DNA from: Bemisia tabaci
Lineage: Eukaryota > Arthropoda > Insecta > Hemiptera > Aleyrodidae
Direction: 5' to 3'
DNA length: 64,000 nt
NCBI RefSeq assembly: GCF_918797505.1
Contig: NC_092801.1
Coordinates: 682,001-746,000, forward strand
Below, piece by piece: positions 33,794-45,709 of this stretch. The translations under genes were made by a program, and so were the position numbers. The first letter of the stretch is position 1, and each line of letters opens with the position of its first letter. The notes beneath the pieces were generated by a model. The model was not told the origin of the DNA. It saw nothing but the letters and a program-made list of their open reading frames with translations, and did no database searches.

Positions 33794-34185
33794 AAGCGAA
33801 TTTTCGCGATCGAATGTCATTCATCAAACGAATTGATCAGTGCTGATGTGATGCCGATGATCGGTGATATCAGGAGCCAATCAGAGCTCAGATTTTTTTC
33901 TTAAATGAAATTAGAAATTGCGAAAACACCAGACTTGAATTGACAAAACACAACAACAGAAAGAGATGACAGAACAAAAATTTTGGTGAGAGATGAAGTT
34001 TCTGACATCGATTGCATCAATTCAAAAATCGAATTCAAGTCCCGAGGTGAATTCGAAATTTCAAATTGATGGATTTCAACGGTCTCTGGTGAGACCAACG
34101 AAGAAGTCGAATATCATTGAAAAAAAATGCACAATCGTCGAATATCATTCAACGGTGAATGATATTCGATCGCGAAAATTCGCTT
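33794..34185. mobile_element. MITE K, copy 1
   Basis: Ends AAGCGAATTTTCGCGATCGA / TCGATCGCGAAAATTCGCTT. It starts 14 bases from the splice acceptor of regucalcin exon 1. A second copy is at 38812-39237. Confidence 0.85.
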
Positions 34186-34918
34186 AAATTATTCTAGAAT
34201 TGAGAATTGCGACGGTGAAACTGTAAAAATGCGTATCTCGGTTGCGGTGTTTCGAAATCGCCGCTTTTATTTTACTTTTTAAACGCAGATCGAACCACCA
34301 TCATGACTCAAAGTTTTCACAGAATATCCTGTATGAAGAGAATAAAAATCACTAAAATTTTCAAAAAATGACGTTGAGTAGTTTTCCAAAGAGCAAATAA
34401 AGTATGACAAGAAGAGTGGAACGCCGTTAACCGTGATACGCATTCCTGCAGTTTTACCATCATTTGCATGCACCATTGTTCTTATCATGACATAATCAAG
34501 TGTTGCACATTAGTTCCATTAAAATTTTAAAACGCTGAAAGTTTTTACTTATTTTACTTGCTGTACCTGGTTCTGAGGAGAAAAATTAAATGGTTGACTT
34601 CACAAGTAAAATCAAGGAAATTCTCAGGAATACCAGTAAAATTGAGACATTCTTTAAGAATGAAAAATCTGGTTTGAAATTAGAAATTAGAATCAAGGTG
34701 TAAAGGTAAAAGCGTCACTGTGCAAATTTTTCCCATGGCTCTCTACGTCCATTTACCTCAGTAACACATAGTTTTCTCTGCTTCATATTTGATAACTTCA
34801 TCAACATGAAAGCACCTTTTTTTTAAATTTTCATAACGCGTTTATTCTCTCTCAAACTTCAGATCAAATACAATCACGAGTCCTATATTTTATGCGTTAC
34901 CTGGCGACCGAGGACACA
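34186..34918. other. No gene recognised
   Basis: 34250-34350 resembles interior sequence at 42370-42440 (a shared degraded repeat). Confidence 0.5.
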
Positions 34919-35050
34919 CGCTGCCGTGATAGCGACAGAGCAGTAATCGCATGCTGGGATGAGCCTCGACACACATAAAAGCATGTGCTAACCATGGCTC
35001 ATGCAGAAATGCATTTACTATACTCTCTTCGTTATCACGGCAGCACGGCT
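34919..35050. repeat. Inverted repeat
   Basis: CGCTGCCGTGATAGCG / CGTTATCACGGCAGC arms, with ATGCATTT/GCATGTGC inside. Confidence 0.6.
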
Positions 35051-35298
35051 GGATAGGATGGTCTCGTATTTTATTCATGCGACAGTGATTTTTTTATCGT
35101 GGATAATTTCATTTCTCTGAAGCGAAATAGATAATATAAGAGCAGGCCGGGCACGAGAGAGAATTTCGTCATTTTAACCTGAAATGATAACAACTCGACT
35201 TTCAGGTGAAATTTTAATTAATAGGACGCTAAAATACGGCGCATTTTTTGTGCTTGGTTTTATTTCCGCGGTTCAAAGGATTTCATGTAGATAACTCT

Positions 35299-35708
35299 CA
35301 GTGGCGAGGCGTGAATGATCGATTTTCGATATTTCCGCATTTGAAGCTATGGTAAAGAATCGACCATTAGGGTGTTCGTTGCGAACACCCTGTTTATCGA
35401 TCCTTTTCCATTGGTTTAAATGGCAGATCAATCGATATATCGCAAAGCACGCCACGCCATTGCCCTAAATGGCAATTAGCATATCATACACCCATGATAC
35501 GCTTTGTTAGAATTTCTCTGTTTTCTCGGATAAAGGCGTTGAGTTTTCATTCGTGTTTTTTAATTTATTTTTTTAATTTATTTTATTTTTTAGGAGGGGG
35601 GTCATATTTACCGAAATTGCGACAATGGCAGGTCCAAAAGGCAGATAAACACGAGGTATAAGTTTAAATACAATATAGACTGTTCTTGGCATAAAATACG
35701 TTGCTGAC
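35299..35708 (-). mobile_element. Repeat AA copy 2, containing MITE E5 (35299-35462)
   Basis: Nearly identical, inverted copy of 950-1359. Confidence 0.85.
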
Positions 35709-35961
35709 GATGAAACAATCACACACACATAAACGAGGGCGACTTAGAGATAATTGAGAAATAAAAAGAGATATGAACAAAGCGAAATAAAAGAGAATAA
35801 AAAATAAGATTTAATCAATACAAAAAAATTTGCATGCAGTTACTTAATTTGAGTTAAAAAGGTTTTTGCCATACTCAAAGTTAAAGTTTTACTCGTAATA
35901 TGCCATCAGTAATGACTGACATCTTACGAGGAAAATCTTACTTGTTACGATGATGTACTCT

Positions 35962-36190
35962 GACCGAGAAACGAGGCAACGTTGGAATGCTCGTACAGCG
36001 TCGAAACACAACATTGGCCTTTTAAGCCTCATTATTCGATGCCTCGATTATCCTATCGCGAGTTCGAATAATCGCGCAAGAATTTACGCAATACGCATAC
36101 ACATGAACGCATATTAGCGCCTGCAAGACTGTATGAATACTTCGCGCATTGCGCAAAACAGTGCAGTCGGCGTGAGGAATACTTCCCGCA
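35962..36190 (+). mobile_element. Repeat I, copy 2
   Basis: GCGTCGAAACACAACATTGG and CGAGTTCGAATAATCG as in copy 1; CTTCGCGCATTGCG towards the right. Confidence 0.7.
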
Positions 36191-36352
36191 TTGCGCGCAT
36201 AGCGCTTGAATTGTTATGATTTCTCGGTGTCAGTAGACCTACCACCCACGGCGCGGTGGGCACAATATGCAACCAGTTTACAACGTGAGTCTGCAAACCT
36301 CGCAGGATTGTGAAGATTTTCCTGCCTTCTGTTAACTTTCCCATCATTAAAT

Positions 36353-36776
36353 GGATTGCATTTTGCAAAAAGGAACCAAGAGCATTGCAATGGTGCTAAG
36401 ATTTTGTAACTTTTTTTTGTCTTGGAGGAAAACCCTGATCATTCATATACATTTTCTATTATAACACGCTAAAACCTGTAAATTTAAAACAAAAATTATC
36501 ATATAAATTTCGTATTTTTGCATGATTTCAGTAGTTTTATTGCAAATGGTGAAGTTGCATAATCTTAGCAACATATGGCGTTGCTCCTGGTTTCAGTGGC
36601 GTGGCGTGAATTGTGATATATCGATTGTTATGCCATTTAAACCTATGGTAAATAATCGATTATTAAGGTGTTCGCTGCGAACACCCTGTCTATCGATCCT
36701 TTTCCATTTGTTTAAATGGCATAAAAATCGATAAATCGCAAAGCACGCCACGGTTCCTTTTTGCAAAATGCAATCC
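36353..36776. mobile_element. MITE F, copy 2, hosting MITE E6
   Basis: GGATTGCATTTTGCAAAAAG and its inverse at the right end. E6 is inserted next to the right terminus. Confidence 0.85.
36594..36751 (+). mobile_element. MITE E, copy 6, nested in F2
   Basis: CAGTGGCGTGGCGTG to CACGCCAC. GGTT of the host end is present on both sides. Confidence 0.85.
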
Positions 36777-37327
36777 AAATATTCCCCACTGCACCTCATC
36801 GACTGGTCATTCAGACGAATTAGCCATCAAAATTTGCCAGTTTTCGTTGCAAATTTCATGCCGACTTCTGTGTGTAGCTTTTTAAAAACATCGATTTAAA
36901 ATAAAACATAAAGGTGGTGCATAATGTTGCAATCAGAGATAAATACGTTTTCTTTCGCGAGCACCCGTCGGCACTTGAATGCATTCATCTCTTAAATAAC
37001 TTGAACATGGTTGTTATACGATTTTTTACACGTAGTTTTTTTCAGAGGTTGGCGGTCGCGTATCGGTCACAGGCCCCTAGTGGCATACTAATTTGATAAC
37101 GAGGAGATGTCCGTCTCCTCTCAGCAATCAACGTTTTGACTCTTAGTGAGAGTGAACCAATGGAAAATGGCTCCTTTGATACAAAAAAAAACTACTGGTC
37201 CGTCAAGATATCCAGTTTTTGGGATATTCAAAATAATGTATTTATTATATTTTTAAGAAAATCCATCAAAATGTGTCTTTATTTTTAGTTTCGTGTTATA
37301 TACATTTTTTCGATCTCTTTATTTCAG
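36777..37327. other. No gene recognised
   Basis: Unassigned AT-rich sequence left of the possible exon at 37328. Confidence 0.5.
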
Positions 37328-37402
37328 GCTGGGTGACAGTGGACTTAAAGCTCTATCACTTCAATCATGAAAATTAGCAATCGATTTTGGCATCAATCAA
37401 TG
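37328..37402 (+). other. Exon-like segment with canonical splice sites, probably untranslated
   Basis: A 75-base segment between the acceptor TCTTTATTTCAG and the donor GTGAGTAA. All three frames have a stop, but an ATG near the 3' end opens twelve codons ending in phase 0. This fits a 5' UTR or first coding exon. No downstream partner was found. Confidence 0.3.
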
Positions 37403-38169
37403 GTGAGTAAAACCAAGAAAAGTGTTTTTTTGTTCCAACTGGGTTCAGGGGCCATGGAATGTGTATAGGATGCCTAAGGGATTTAAGCTAAGTTATTCCT
37501 CTTCTACGTAGTCTCTTTTTTCAACATTTCCAGTTGTAAATTTAAAATCAAGTGCATTTTGTTCTTTAACATGTGTTTGATGGATTCACTGTTTCTTGGA
37601 TATTTACGATCAAAACTGTATCCAGTGAAGATGACGCGCAAAGTGACTGTAAAAAATTATCCCACAATCACCTATTTTTCCTTTTTGTGGGAGGAGGGGG
37701 GGTCGTGTCTTACCCATGGTGACGTCAAAAATGAGGTTGCTTTTACCCTAATTCATTAGAGTTTATATCCCTTTTTCCCCCACAGTGAGACATGAGAGAG
37801 AACCATGCACAGAGGTAGCATCCCTTTCGCGAAAAATCCAGTTTTCCCATTTTATCTTGCCGAAGGTTCCGGAGTTCCCAAAATTAGTTCTGATTTCCAG
37901 ACGTTTCGAGAAAAATCTGATTATTTCACAAATTCCGGGAAAGCATTCTAAAACACGCCCGGATCGTCAAATAAGAAAAAGTGAACATCAGATTTGATCG
38001 AATAATTGGTCAAGCTAACGGAAAACCCAAAATTTACTGGACAATCCTTAAAATAGCTAGAATTTCGTAAATTGCAAAAGTTCCGGAAAATGTCGAAAGT
38101 TCCCCGAAATTCGGGACTAGTTGCAGAAAATAGGAACACTGGGAAAATCTCTATTTGAAGATTGAGGGA
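37403..38169. other. No gene recognised
   Basis: Unassigned. Confidence 0.5.
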
Positions 38170-38173
38170 AATT

Positions 38174-38426
38174 CTGTCTTGCTAAGGAAAAACGCCGTAT
38201 TAGTCTTCAGACATTGCCGAATTTCCTTCGATAAAAACAGAATTTACTGGGAAAATTGTAAATATTTTCCCCCAAAATTTTCAGACAATTCGGTACGCAA
38301 TTTAATCTAAGATATCTGAAATTCTCAAGGAAAAATATGAGTGAATTGCGTCAAAAATACATGTTTTATGAAGGAGAATTTGGCAACTCTGGAATGTTCA
38401 TACGGCGTTCTTCCTTAGCACGGCAG
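38174..38426. mobile_element. MITE A, copy 9
   Basis: CTGTCTTGCTAAGG to CCTTAGCACGGCAG, duplication AATT on both sides. Confidence 0.9.
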
Positions 38427-38734
38427 AATTCACCTGGAGTCTCGAGTCGTGGATTTGAGCTGCGCCCGAGACTTAGAGCCACCCTTTGGGATCTTCCGAT
38501 AAGGTTTAAGGATTATCTCTCCATTGGATTCGTCTGTTTGGCGCTCCTTTCCGGCGGAAACGCGCAAGGGGATGCCGCCGTCGAACTGGAACAGAGCAGA
38601 CTTTGTAAGGGATGACGAATTTCCTCCCTTTATTGGTTCCCCGCGATTCTAGATTTCCAGAGTTCGTTTTCCTGGGACAAGATCCAATCGACACGCGGCA
38701 TCGAAGCGCTGCTCCACGGGAGGGGATAAACCTC

Positions 38735-39332
38735 GGTTATCTATCGTGCGCACGAAAGGAAAATCTCATATCAACGTTCAAGTGTTAGCAAATATTTGCT
38801 GATAAAACATTAAGCGAATTTTCGAGATCGGATATCATTCATCAAACGAATTGATCAGTGCTGGGTGATGCCGATTATCGGCGAAAGCAGGAGCCAATCA
38901 GAGTTTAGATTTTTTTAAAATGAAATTAAGAAGAAAATACGGAAACACGAAACCCTAAAACACAGCGAATTGCAATAACAGCAGACTTGGATTGACAAAA
39001 CGCAAAAACAGAAAGAAATGACGATTCAAAAATTCTGGAGAAGGATGAAGTTTGTGGCATCGATTGCATCAATTCAAAAATCGAATTCAAGTGTCCCGCG
39101 GTGAATTCGAAATTTCTGTTTGATGGATTTTAACGGTCTCCGATGGGACCAACGAAATAGTCGGTTAATATTAAAAAAATTGCACAATCGTCGAATATCA
39201 TTCAACGATGAATGATATTCGATCGCGAAAATTAGCTCCTTTATTTTTGAGAAAATTACGGTTGTTTGGATGTTACCAAATTTCGGGTAAGCCATTTATT
39301 TTAAGGAGGTACGTTTGGTTATCTATCGTGCG
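38735..39332. repeat. 16-bp direct repeats bracketing K2
   Basis: GGTTATCTATCGTGCG at 38735-38750 and 39317-39332. Confidence 0.8.
38812..39237. mobile_element. MITE K, copy 2
   Basis: AAGCGAATTTTCGAGATCGG to GATCGCGAAAATTAGC. A worn left arm of MITE A seems to lie just before it (38751-38811). Confidence 0.8.
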
Positions 39333-39530
39333 TAGTAACTACTAGAACTAGAATATACTAGAACAACTCACCGGAGATCAGGTAGAATATGCATACAAAA
39401 TTCCAAGTTTCGGCGTGGCTTGGTTTTATGATACAAAAATAAAAATTAAAACATTAAAGAAAATTGGACAACGTCTGATGCACTTAAGCTGATTCCGATC
39501 AAAACTGTTCAACCAATGCATTCCTTAATA

Positions 39531-39651
39531 GGACGTATTTCTGCCAAACAGAACTATGTGCATTAGGACATGAGCCCTGAGACCCATAAGAATTATGCAT
39601 AACAAGGCTCGAGCCATAATGCACATAGTTCCGTTTGGCAGAATTCCGTCC
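39531..39651. mobile_element. MITE C, copy 6
   Basis: GGACGTATTTCTGCCAAAC to its inverse; flanks AATA / AATT. Confidence 0.9.
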
Positions 39652-40095
39652 AATTTGAAGTCCACTGTGCGACAAAACGGAACCGTTAGGAAACAATAGC
39701 TCGGCCGGGTTTCTTGGCATTTGAGTATTTTTCTTACAGCGCTGAAACAAACTTTCGTCAGCAAGTTGCGTTTCCGAAAACCTTAAAAAAAATGAACCCG
39801 GAAGCAAAACAAGCCATTTCAAAACTTTACCGTCATCGCACCAGGAATCGCGTGCGTCAATCATGACGATTTCTCACTCATTCCACGGCCATAGAAACGG
39901 TTTCGATTTGCTTAAAGCTTCAAATGATTACATTTGTAGATTCTCAGCTTAAGAATTAAGTATGGTAATTAAATGGTGTTTCTTGAATATCTGAGTCAGA
40001 AATATCTTTAAGATGACAAAATCAAAAAAAAATATTCAGATGTCGAGTTATGAATATTTGATTTTTGTCCACAGAGGGCCGCACTGTGCGTCGGA
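39652..40095. other. No gene recognised
   Basis: Unassigned; ends in a run of about 18 G at 40096-40113. Confidence 0.6.
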
Positions 40096-40112
40096 GGGGG
40101 GGGGGGGGGGGG

Positions 40113-40245
40113 GTGGCGTGCTGCCAGTGCGAAACGCACACTGACGCCTACAAACCTAGAATGATACTTCACGCATTGCGCAATGCTTGAAGTATCCCTT
40201 TAGGTTTGGAGGCGTCAGTGCGCGTTTCGAGCTGGCAGCGCGCCA
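40113..40245. mobile_element. Palindrome related to the core of element G
   Basis: TGGCGTGCTGCCAGTGCGAA to its inverse, with GCCTACAAACCTA and CTTCACGCATTGCGC at the centre. Confidence 0.75.
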
Positions 40246-41434
40246 TAAACTTGTCCACAATGAATAGATCAGGGTGTTAAAATGCAGGCAATTTCACATC
40301 AAATTCGAAATTAGCGACTCCAAAAAACATTAGTTACGAAACTTTCGTGATCTTTCAGTCATCAACCGACTAATATCTTCCTCCTCTTGAGTTTTGGAGC
40401 ATAAGTGCGCCTCGGGCGGCGGCGCTCATGAAATTCTCCCCTGTGCTCAATCGGTCCTGGTCGGAAACAAATAAGACTGTCTGCTGTTGATAAAAAAGAA
40501 CAAAATGTGTGCACACAAACTCTATAAGAATGAAAATCCACTTGCTATTTGGCGAGGTGGCTCTTCGTTCATTTTTATCGACAGCAAACAGCCGTATATG
40601 TTTTCGGTCAAGACTGCGAAGTTGTTGAAATTTAAATTTCGCGTCAGCGGGACTTGAGGGCGAGCTCTGGCCGAGGAAGTCGGGAAGTGCATACCTACTT
40701 ACCTCGTCAAACCAGCGGGCTGATTGTTGAAAATGATAGACAAAACTCTAGACAAAGAAGACAAGTATTATATGGAGGGATCCTATGGGTGAAAGAGTGA
40801 TTACAATTGACACAGCGAGGTAATAGACTAACTGGTAATAGACTAACTGACGGCAACTTACAAGAGACCCGATAGTTAGTCAACCTTTTCCTCCCTTACC
40901 TAGTCTATAAGAACCACACAAATTAACCATTAGGCTCGCTCCATGCTCCCTATGGCTTCTTTTGTCTATAGCTTTGTCTATTAATCTCAACGATGAGTCC
41001 GCGGGTGGACATTCAGAGGATGTTTTCAGTCGCGAGAGCAGAATAGACAGGACTGAAACAAGGTCTGGGCTAATGAGAACTCATCTGAAAAACACGTCGT
41101 TCTCGCTAATTCGTTTCGTTCAGACTTTTCCCCGGGGACGTTCACCGCTGAATAAATTCCCGACTAAGTGTGGTCGCTCGAAACGGGAATCCTTCGCATG
41201 TTAAACCCATCAGCGAGAGGAAGACTCGGAGGAAAAAAGGTTGAGAAGTGTGGCCCCGGAGGGGGGGAGGGAGGGGCGGGAAGGGTTGTCGCTGAGTGCA
41301 AAGCCAATAAATTCGGAGGCGAAGGTTTTACTGCGCGGCCCAAGAGACCGCGTTTAGCCGCGACGAAAGGTTTAACTCCAGGGCTGCCGATTCGTCATCA
41401 GTCGTCGGTGAATATGTTCCCATACCGTCCGCTG
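40246..41434. other. No gene recognised
   Basis: Mixed composition, GC-rich with a G tract near 41250-41280; TAATAGACTAACTG is directly repeated at about 40822-40850. Confidence 0.55.
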
Positions 41435-41442
41435 GGTTGTCT

Positions 41443-41754
41443 TAGAGTCCCTTTATACTGAGAGTCAAGACAACACCCCTCATGGAGTCACAAACGGGAA
41501 TAAAGATTACACAAATTGAACGTTTTTCGTAATCTTTGATCGGCTCATTCTTAAATTCCTTTCTCCGTTCCTTCTCTCATTCCGTTTGTTCCTTGTCGAA
41601 CCCGAAATTCCTCGGTCCATTCCAGATTATAATCTTTGCAATTGGTGAAAATGTAATCTTTATTCCCGTTTGTGACACTGTGAAGGCCTAAAATCCGGTT
41701 GACCAATCAGAAATGGATTCGCATTGTCTTGACTCTCAGTATAAAGGGACTCTA
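41443..41754 (-). mobile_element. hAT-like MITE D, copy 4
   Basis: Perfect 8-bp duplication GGTTGTCT at 41435-41442 and 41755-41762; termini TAGAGTCC / GGACTCTA. Confidence 0.95.
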
Positions 41755-41768
41755 GGTTGTCTGCTGAG

Positions 41769-42189
41769 CTGCCGTGCTAAGGAAAAACGCCGTATGAACA
41801 TTCGAGAGTTGCCAAATTGCCTCCGATAATATGTTAATTTTTAAGGAGATGAATATTTTTCCTTTAAATTTTCAGAAACTATAGATTGGATTGCGAATGA
41901 AATTCTGTGAAAAATCGGGAGGAAAATTTCAGCAAGTTTTCAGCTGCCGCGCTAAGGGAAAACGCCGTATGAACATTCGAGACTTGCCAAATTGTCTCCG
42001 ATAATATGTTAATTTTTAAGGAATGAATATTTTTCCTTTAAATTTTCAGAAACTGTAGATTGGATTGCGAATGAAATTCTGCGGAAAATTGGGAGGAAAA
42101 TTTCAGCAAGTTTTCCAGGAAATTAGCATTTTATTGAAGGCAATTTGGCGACGTCTGAAGGTGCATACGGCGTTTTTCTCTAGCACGGC
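41769..42189. mobile_element. MITE A, copy 10: partial copy joined to a full copy
   Basis: A left half (41769-41942) is followed by a full element (41943-42189, GCTGCCGCGCTAAGG to CTCTAGCACGGCA). The two left halves are nearly identical, suggesting a local duplication. Confidence 0.85.
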
Positions 42190-42704
42190 ATTGAGAAAGA
42201 ACGCTGTAAGAACATTTAAATGTTGCCTAATTTCCCCCGACAAATATTTGTTTTGGAGGGAAATTAATAAATTAAATTCATTTTTTCCTCGAAAATTGCA
42301 TGTTGACAGTGAAGCGAGACCGCGTACCTTTGTTTGTGACGTTGCAGGTTTCCTGGCATAGTTTATTCCGTAAATGAAAAACCAATCAACGTCAATTCTT
42401 GAAAGCTTCTGTGATTTTCCTTCTCTGTACGAAGAGAACTCTGCAAAAATTTCAAGGAATGATATAGATTTGATCTCCTTCGGAAAAAAAAATACAATGG
42501 GAGTGGCTATTTTCAAACACCGCAAACAAGATACGCAATCTAGAAGTTTTACCGTTGATATGTTTTGGATTGAACTGCGACCGAATTGCACACGTATAAC
42601 AAATTGGAAAAAAATGCTCAGAATTATCCCAACAGATTCGTTTTTTATCGAAGGAAATATAGCGATTTCTACAAAATCATACGGCATTTTTTCTTAGCAC
42701 GGTA
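42190..42704. mobile_element. MITE A, copy 11, enlarged by unrelated sequence
   Basis: Starts AGAAAGAACGCTGTAAG and ends ACGGCATTTTTTCTTAGC. The middle (about 42300-42550) is not A sequence and resembles 34250-34350. Confidence 0.65.
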
Positions 42705-42810
42705 CTAGGTATAACCGTGTGGAAACAACCTTAGGTAGTGGAAAGGGAAACACATAATAGGGAAGTTCCGCCGAGTTACCTAAGTGCAGTAAACCCAGAA
42801 TTTCGACATA

Positions 42811-43677
42811 CCCTGGTGAAAATTGGCGATAAGAGCTGCGTTTCAAAATACCATAGGAATTCTTATAGCCGGCTAAAGAAGGCTACAGAAAATCATATAG
42901 CTGGCTGTAGCATGCGGAGAAAATCATACGGCCGGGCTATACGAAGCGATAAAAAATTATGCGGCCGGCAGCTATAGTTCCTATCGGAATAGCATGCTTT
43001 GGAAATCATTAAGTTTGATACGGAACCACCTTTGTATTTACAAAACACACATTATATTTTCCTTTAACACATATTTTTTTCATCAATTAAAATGAGAATA
43101 ATCCATACAAGATGTGCAAACATCAAAATCAATAACGCTGACTCCGCCAGAGTAAATATTAGAGCCTAACACAAAGCGGAGCGGCGACGCACTGGCGCCT
43201 ACAAACCTAACAGGGATACTTCACGCAGTGCGCAACGCGTGAAGTATCCGAGTTAGGTTTGTAGGCGCCAATGCTTCGCGCTGGCTGCCCGGTTGCCGCG
43301 CCGCAGCGTGCCACGGCGCTTGAAGCAACTATTTCACACCGGAGGTATTGCACAGTATCATACAAAACTGAAGGCGCTCTAATATATTCGGAATGGTAGG
43401 CATCCATCAAAAGGACAGAGCTTTCCTCGCAAAATAAATCAAGATACTACGGCCAAAAAAAGAGCAGTAGTCCAAAAACTCACCAAGTCCTAGCATCCGT
43501 AATTAGTAACGTTTAGCATACACTTTATCGCCTGGCTGTGAGTTGCTTAATCGCCATCGGCTATAAAAGGCTATAATAAATTGTGTAGCCGGCTATAGAA
43601 GCTATTGGAAATCTTACAGCCGGCTGTAGGTCTATGGTATTTTGGAACACAGATTCCACTGCCAATTTTTACCAGGG
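42811..43677 (+). mobile_element. Element G, copy 1
   Basis: Ends CCCTGGTGAAAATTGGC / GCCAATTTTTACCAGGG, TA on both sides. TIR interiors have repeated TATAGCCGGCTA motifs; the core is a palindrome with GCCTACAAACCTAACAGGG and CTTCACGC. No coding. Confidence 0.85.
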
Positions 43678-44106
43678 TAGAGTTCCCAAAATTCGACGAA
43701 TCAAAAATAGGTTAACTAACTGATAAAAAAACAACCAATTTTCGTCTTTTTTGTAAAAAAAAAAACCTTACGATTGTGTTAGGAATATGAGGGTGCAAAT
43801 ACTAACGTAATTTCAGAGAAATAGCAGTAAGGTAACATAACGGCTCGAAAGAGCTGCATTTTATTCCTGTCTTGATTAATTGTACCTTTTACTTCCGATT
43901 TCGAACCTTAGAATGTTATTTTTTGACTTTGTTGATCGGCGTTGCATTATGACACTCATTTACAGCCCTTCAATACTCCTTATTTAAAAAAAAAGCACCA
44001 TTGATGAAACGGAACTGCGTGCTAATTTCGCCTTCAATTTCCATGCTAGGCCAAGAAACATCCTTCGTGCAGCAACAGTTATCTATTCGAAAATTCGCCC
44101 CCGCTA

Positions 44107-44139
<33 letters not shown>

Positions 44140-44148
44140 GGTGCCTTA
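43678..44148. other. No gene; long T run at 44107-44133
   Basis: Unassigned. Confidence 0.6.
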
Positions 44149-44570
44149 GGCCTTGTCTCCACGGGACGTTTTCATGGGATTTGTCCCAAGTTCGAATCGC
44201 AGGAATGAAACTTCTGGGATTTTTCCCAGTTACCGTCTCCACGGGACGGGGCTCATACAGTCCTGCGACTAGTTTGCGCGGGAAGAAAAAGTAGTTAAAG
44301 TCGAGTATTTAACCGGTATTATAATAATAAATGCACTCAATTGACAATTAGACACATTATTTTAACTAAACAAACATGAACAATGTAGTAATGAATAAAA
44401 TATCGCACAATTCGTTTTCACTTCTTCTTCTTCTCTCAGTGGGTCCTAGGGGTACAAGCACCATACATGGTACTGGGAAAAATATTGATTAACTCAATAT
44501 TTTTCCCAACTTCGCAAGTGGGATTTTTCCCTGGGACAAATCTCGTGAAACGGCTCGTGGAGACAAGGCC
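44149..44570. mobile_element. PIF/Harbinger-like MITE M
   Basis: Ends GGCCTTGTCTCCACGGGAC / CGTGGAGACAAGGCC, with TTA on both sides (44146-44148, 44571-44573). Inner repeats of GGGATTT-TCCC. Confidence 0.8.
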
Positions 44571-44743
44571 TTACAATAAGGGCTAATTTCGTTGTTGGAG
44601 TTGAATCCGAATTAGACAGGTAGGATTTTGTGGAAACTTGATTTCGACAACTCGGTCGATACTGCTCTCTTCGGTCTCGTCGGAGCGAGGTCTATTTCCC
44701 GCAAATACAGCCGCAAATACCCCGGAGAGTGTACCCATGCAAC

Positions 44744-44907
44744 CAGTGGCGTGGCGTGCTTTGCGATATATCGATTGATTCGCCATTCAAACCTATGAAA
44801 AAAGATCGATTATCAGGGCGTTCGCAGCGAACACCTTAATAATCGATTTTTTGCCATAGCTTCAAATGGCGAGATATCGATGATCGATCATTCACGCCAC
44901 GCCACTG
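44744..44907 (+). mobile_element. MITE E, copy 7
   Basis: CAGTGGCGTGGCGTG to CACGCCACGCCACTG. Confidence 0.92.
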
Positions 44908-45337
44908 CAAGCAACAGTTCGAAACCCCCACCAAACCTGCCTTCCAATCAGCTTTTTGGCCGTGTGCGGGCGGCCCGAAGGGATCCCACGAGTTTGCAGA
45001 CCGGCAACTCCGGGGGGCTATTTACATTCTCGGTGTTGACCCGCGTCGCCGTGTGTCCCTGCGAACAAACATCGGCCGGTCCCTCAGGGATCGGCAGCCC
45101 GGCCCGGCCCGCGTTTTGTTAATGACTGTCGCGATGGATGCCCGCGTCACACTCGATTTTGAAACCGCGTAAGTCGAATTTCTGATGAGCCCCGATACCT
45201 GATTACTCTTACGCGTTTCAGAGTACCGTGAAATTGACTCGGTGGCTTTTCGCTACACCCTGCTGCGCGGAGTAAATTACCCAAATCTCATGTCTAATCG
45301 AATGGGCTGCGTGTCGAGCCTCTAATGGTTGGCGGGA
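44908..45337. other. GC-rich unassigned segment
   Basis: 44930-45160 is CpG-rich; no supported coding. Confidence 0.5.
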
Positions 45338-45572
45338 GCACAGTGGATCGAGTCAACCGAAGAGATTGGAAATTACATTTTGGACTAAAACTGCAAATTT
45401 TGATGTTAAATTCGTCACATTTTAAATTTTTAGGGGTGTTTTTGGAAGGAAATTTTACGAAAAAACCAATAGAGCCACTTTTAAAATCTTAAAGTTTTGT
45501 ATGAATGGAGATATAGGCGTTTAAAGTTTCCAAATCTTGTCCGACCTCTCTCATCGACTCGGTCCACTGTGC
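45338..45572. mobile_element. MITE X, copy 3
   Basis: GCACAGTGGATCGAGTCAAC to GACTCGGTCCACTGTGC. Confidence 0.85.
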
Positions 45573-45709
45573 GGCAATGCGGCATCCTAAGAGATGTGTC
45601 GATTATCAGAGCTGATGGATGCTGCTGTGGTCCATGTAAATTCTTTTGGAGTCGAGTAACGTTCCCTCAACACTTCGGATTCATCAATGAAACATGGTGG
45701 TGCCTCATA

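Noticed and set aside
33574..33846. 90-codon plus-strand open frame
   Set aside because: Antisense shadow of regucalcin exon 1.
42103..42687. 194-codon minus-strand open frame
   Set aside because: Composed of MITE A arms and a degraded repeat; AFFLNAV-type ends are translations of the A terminus.
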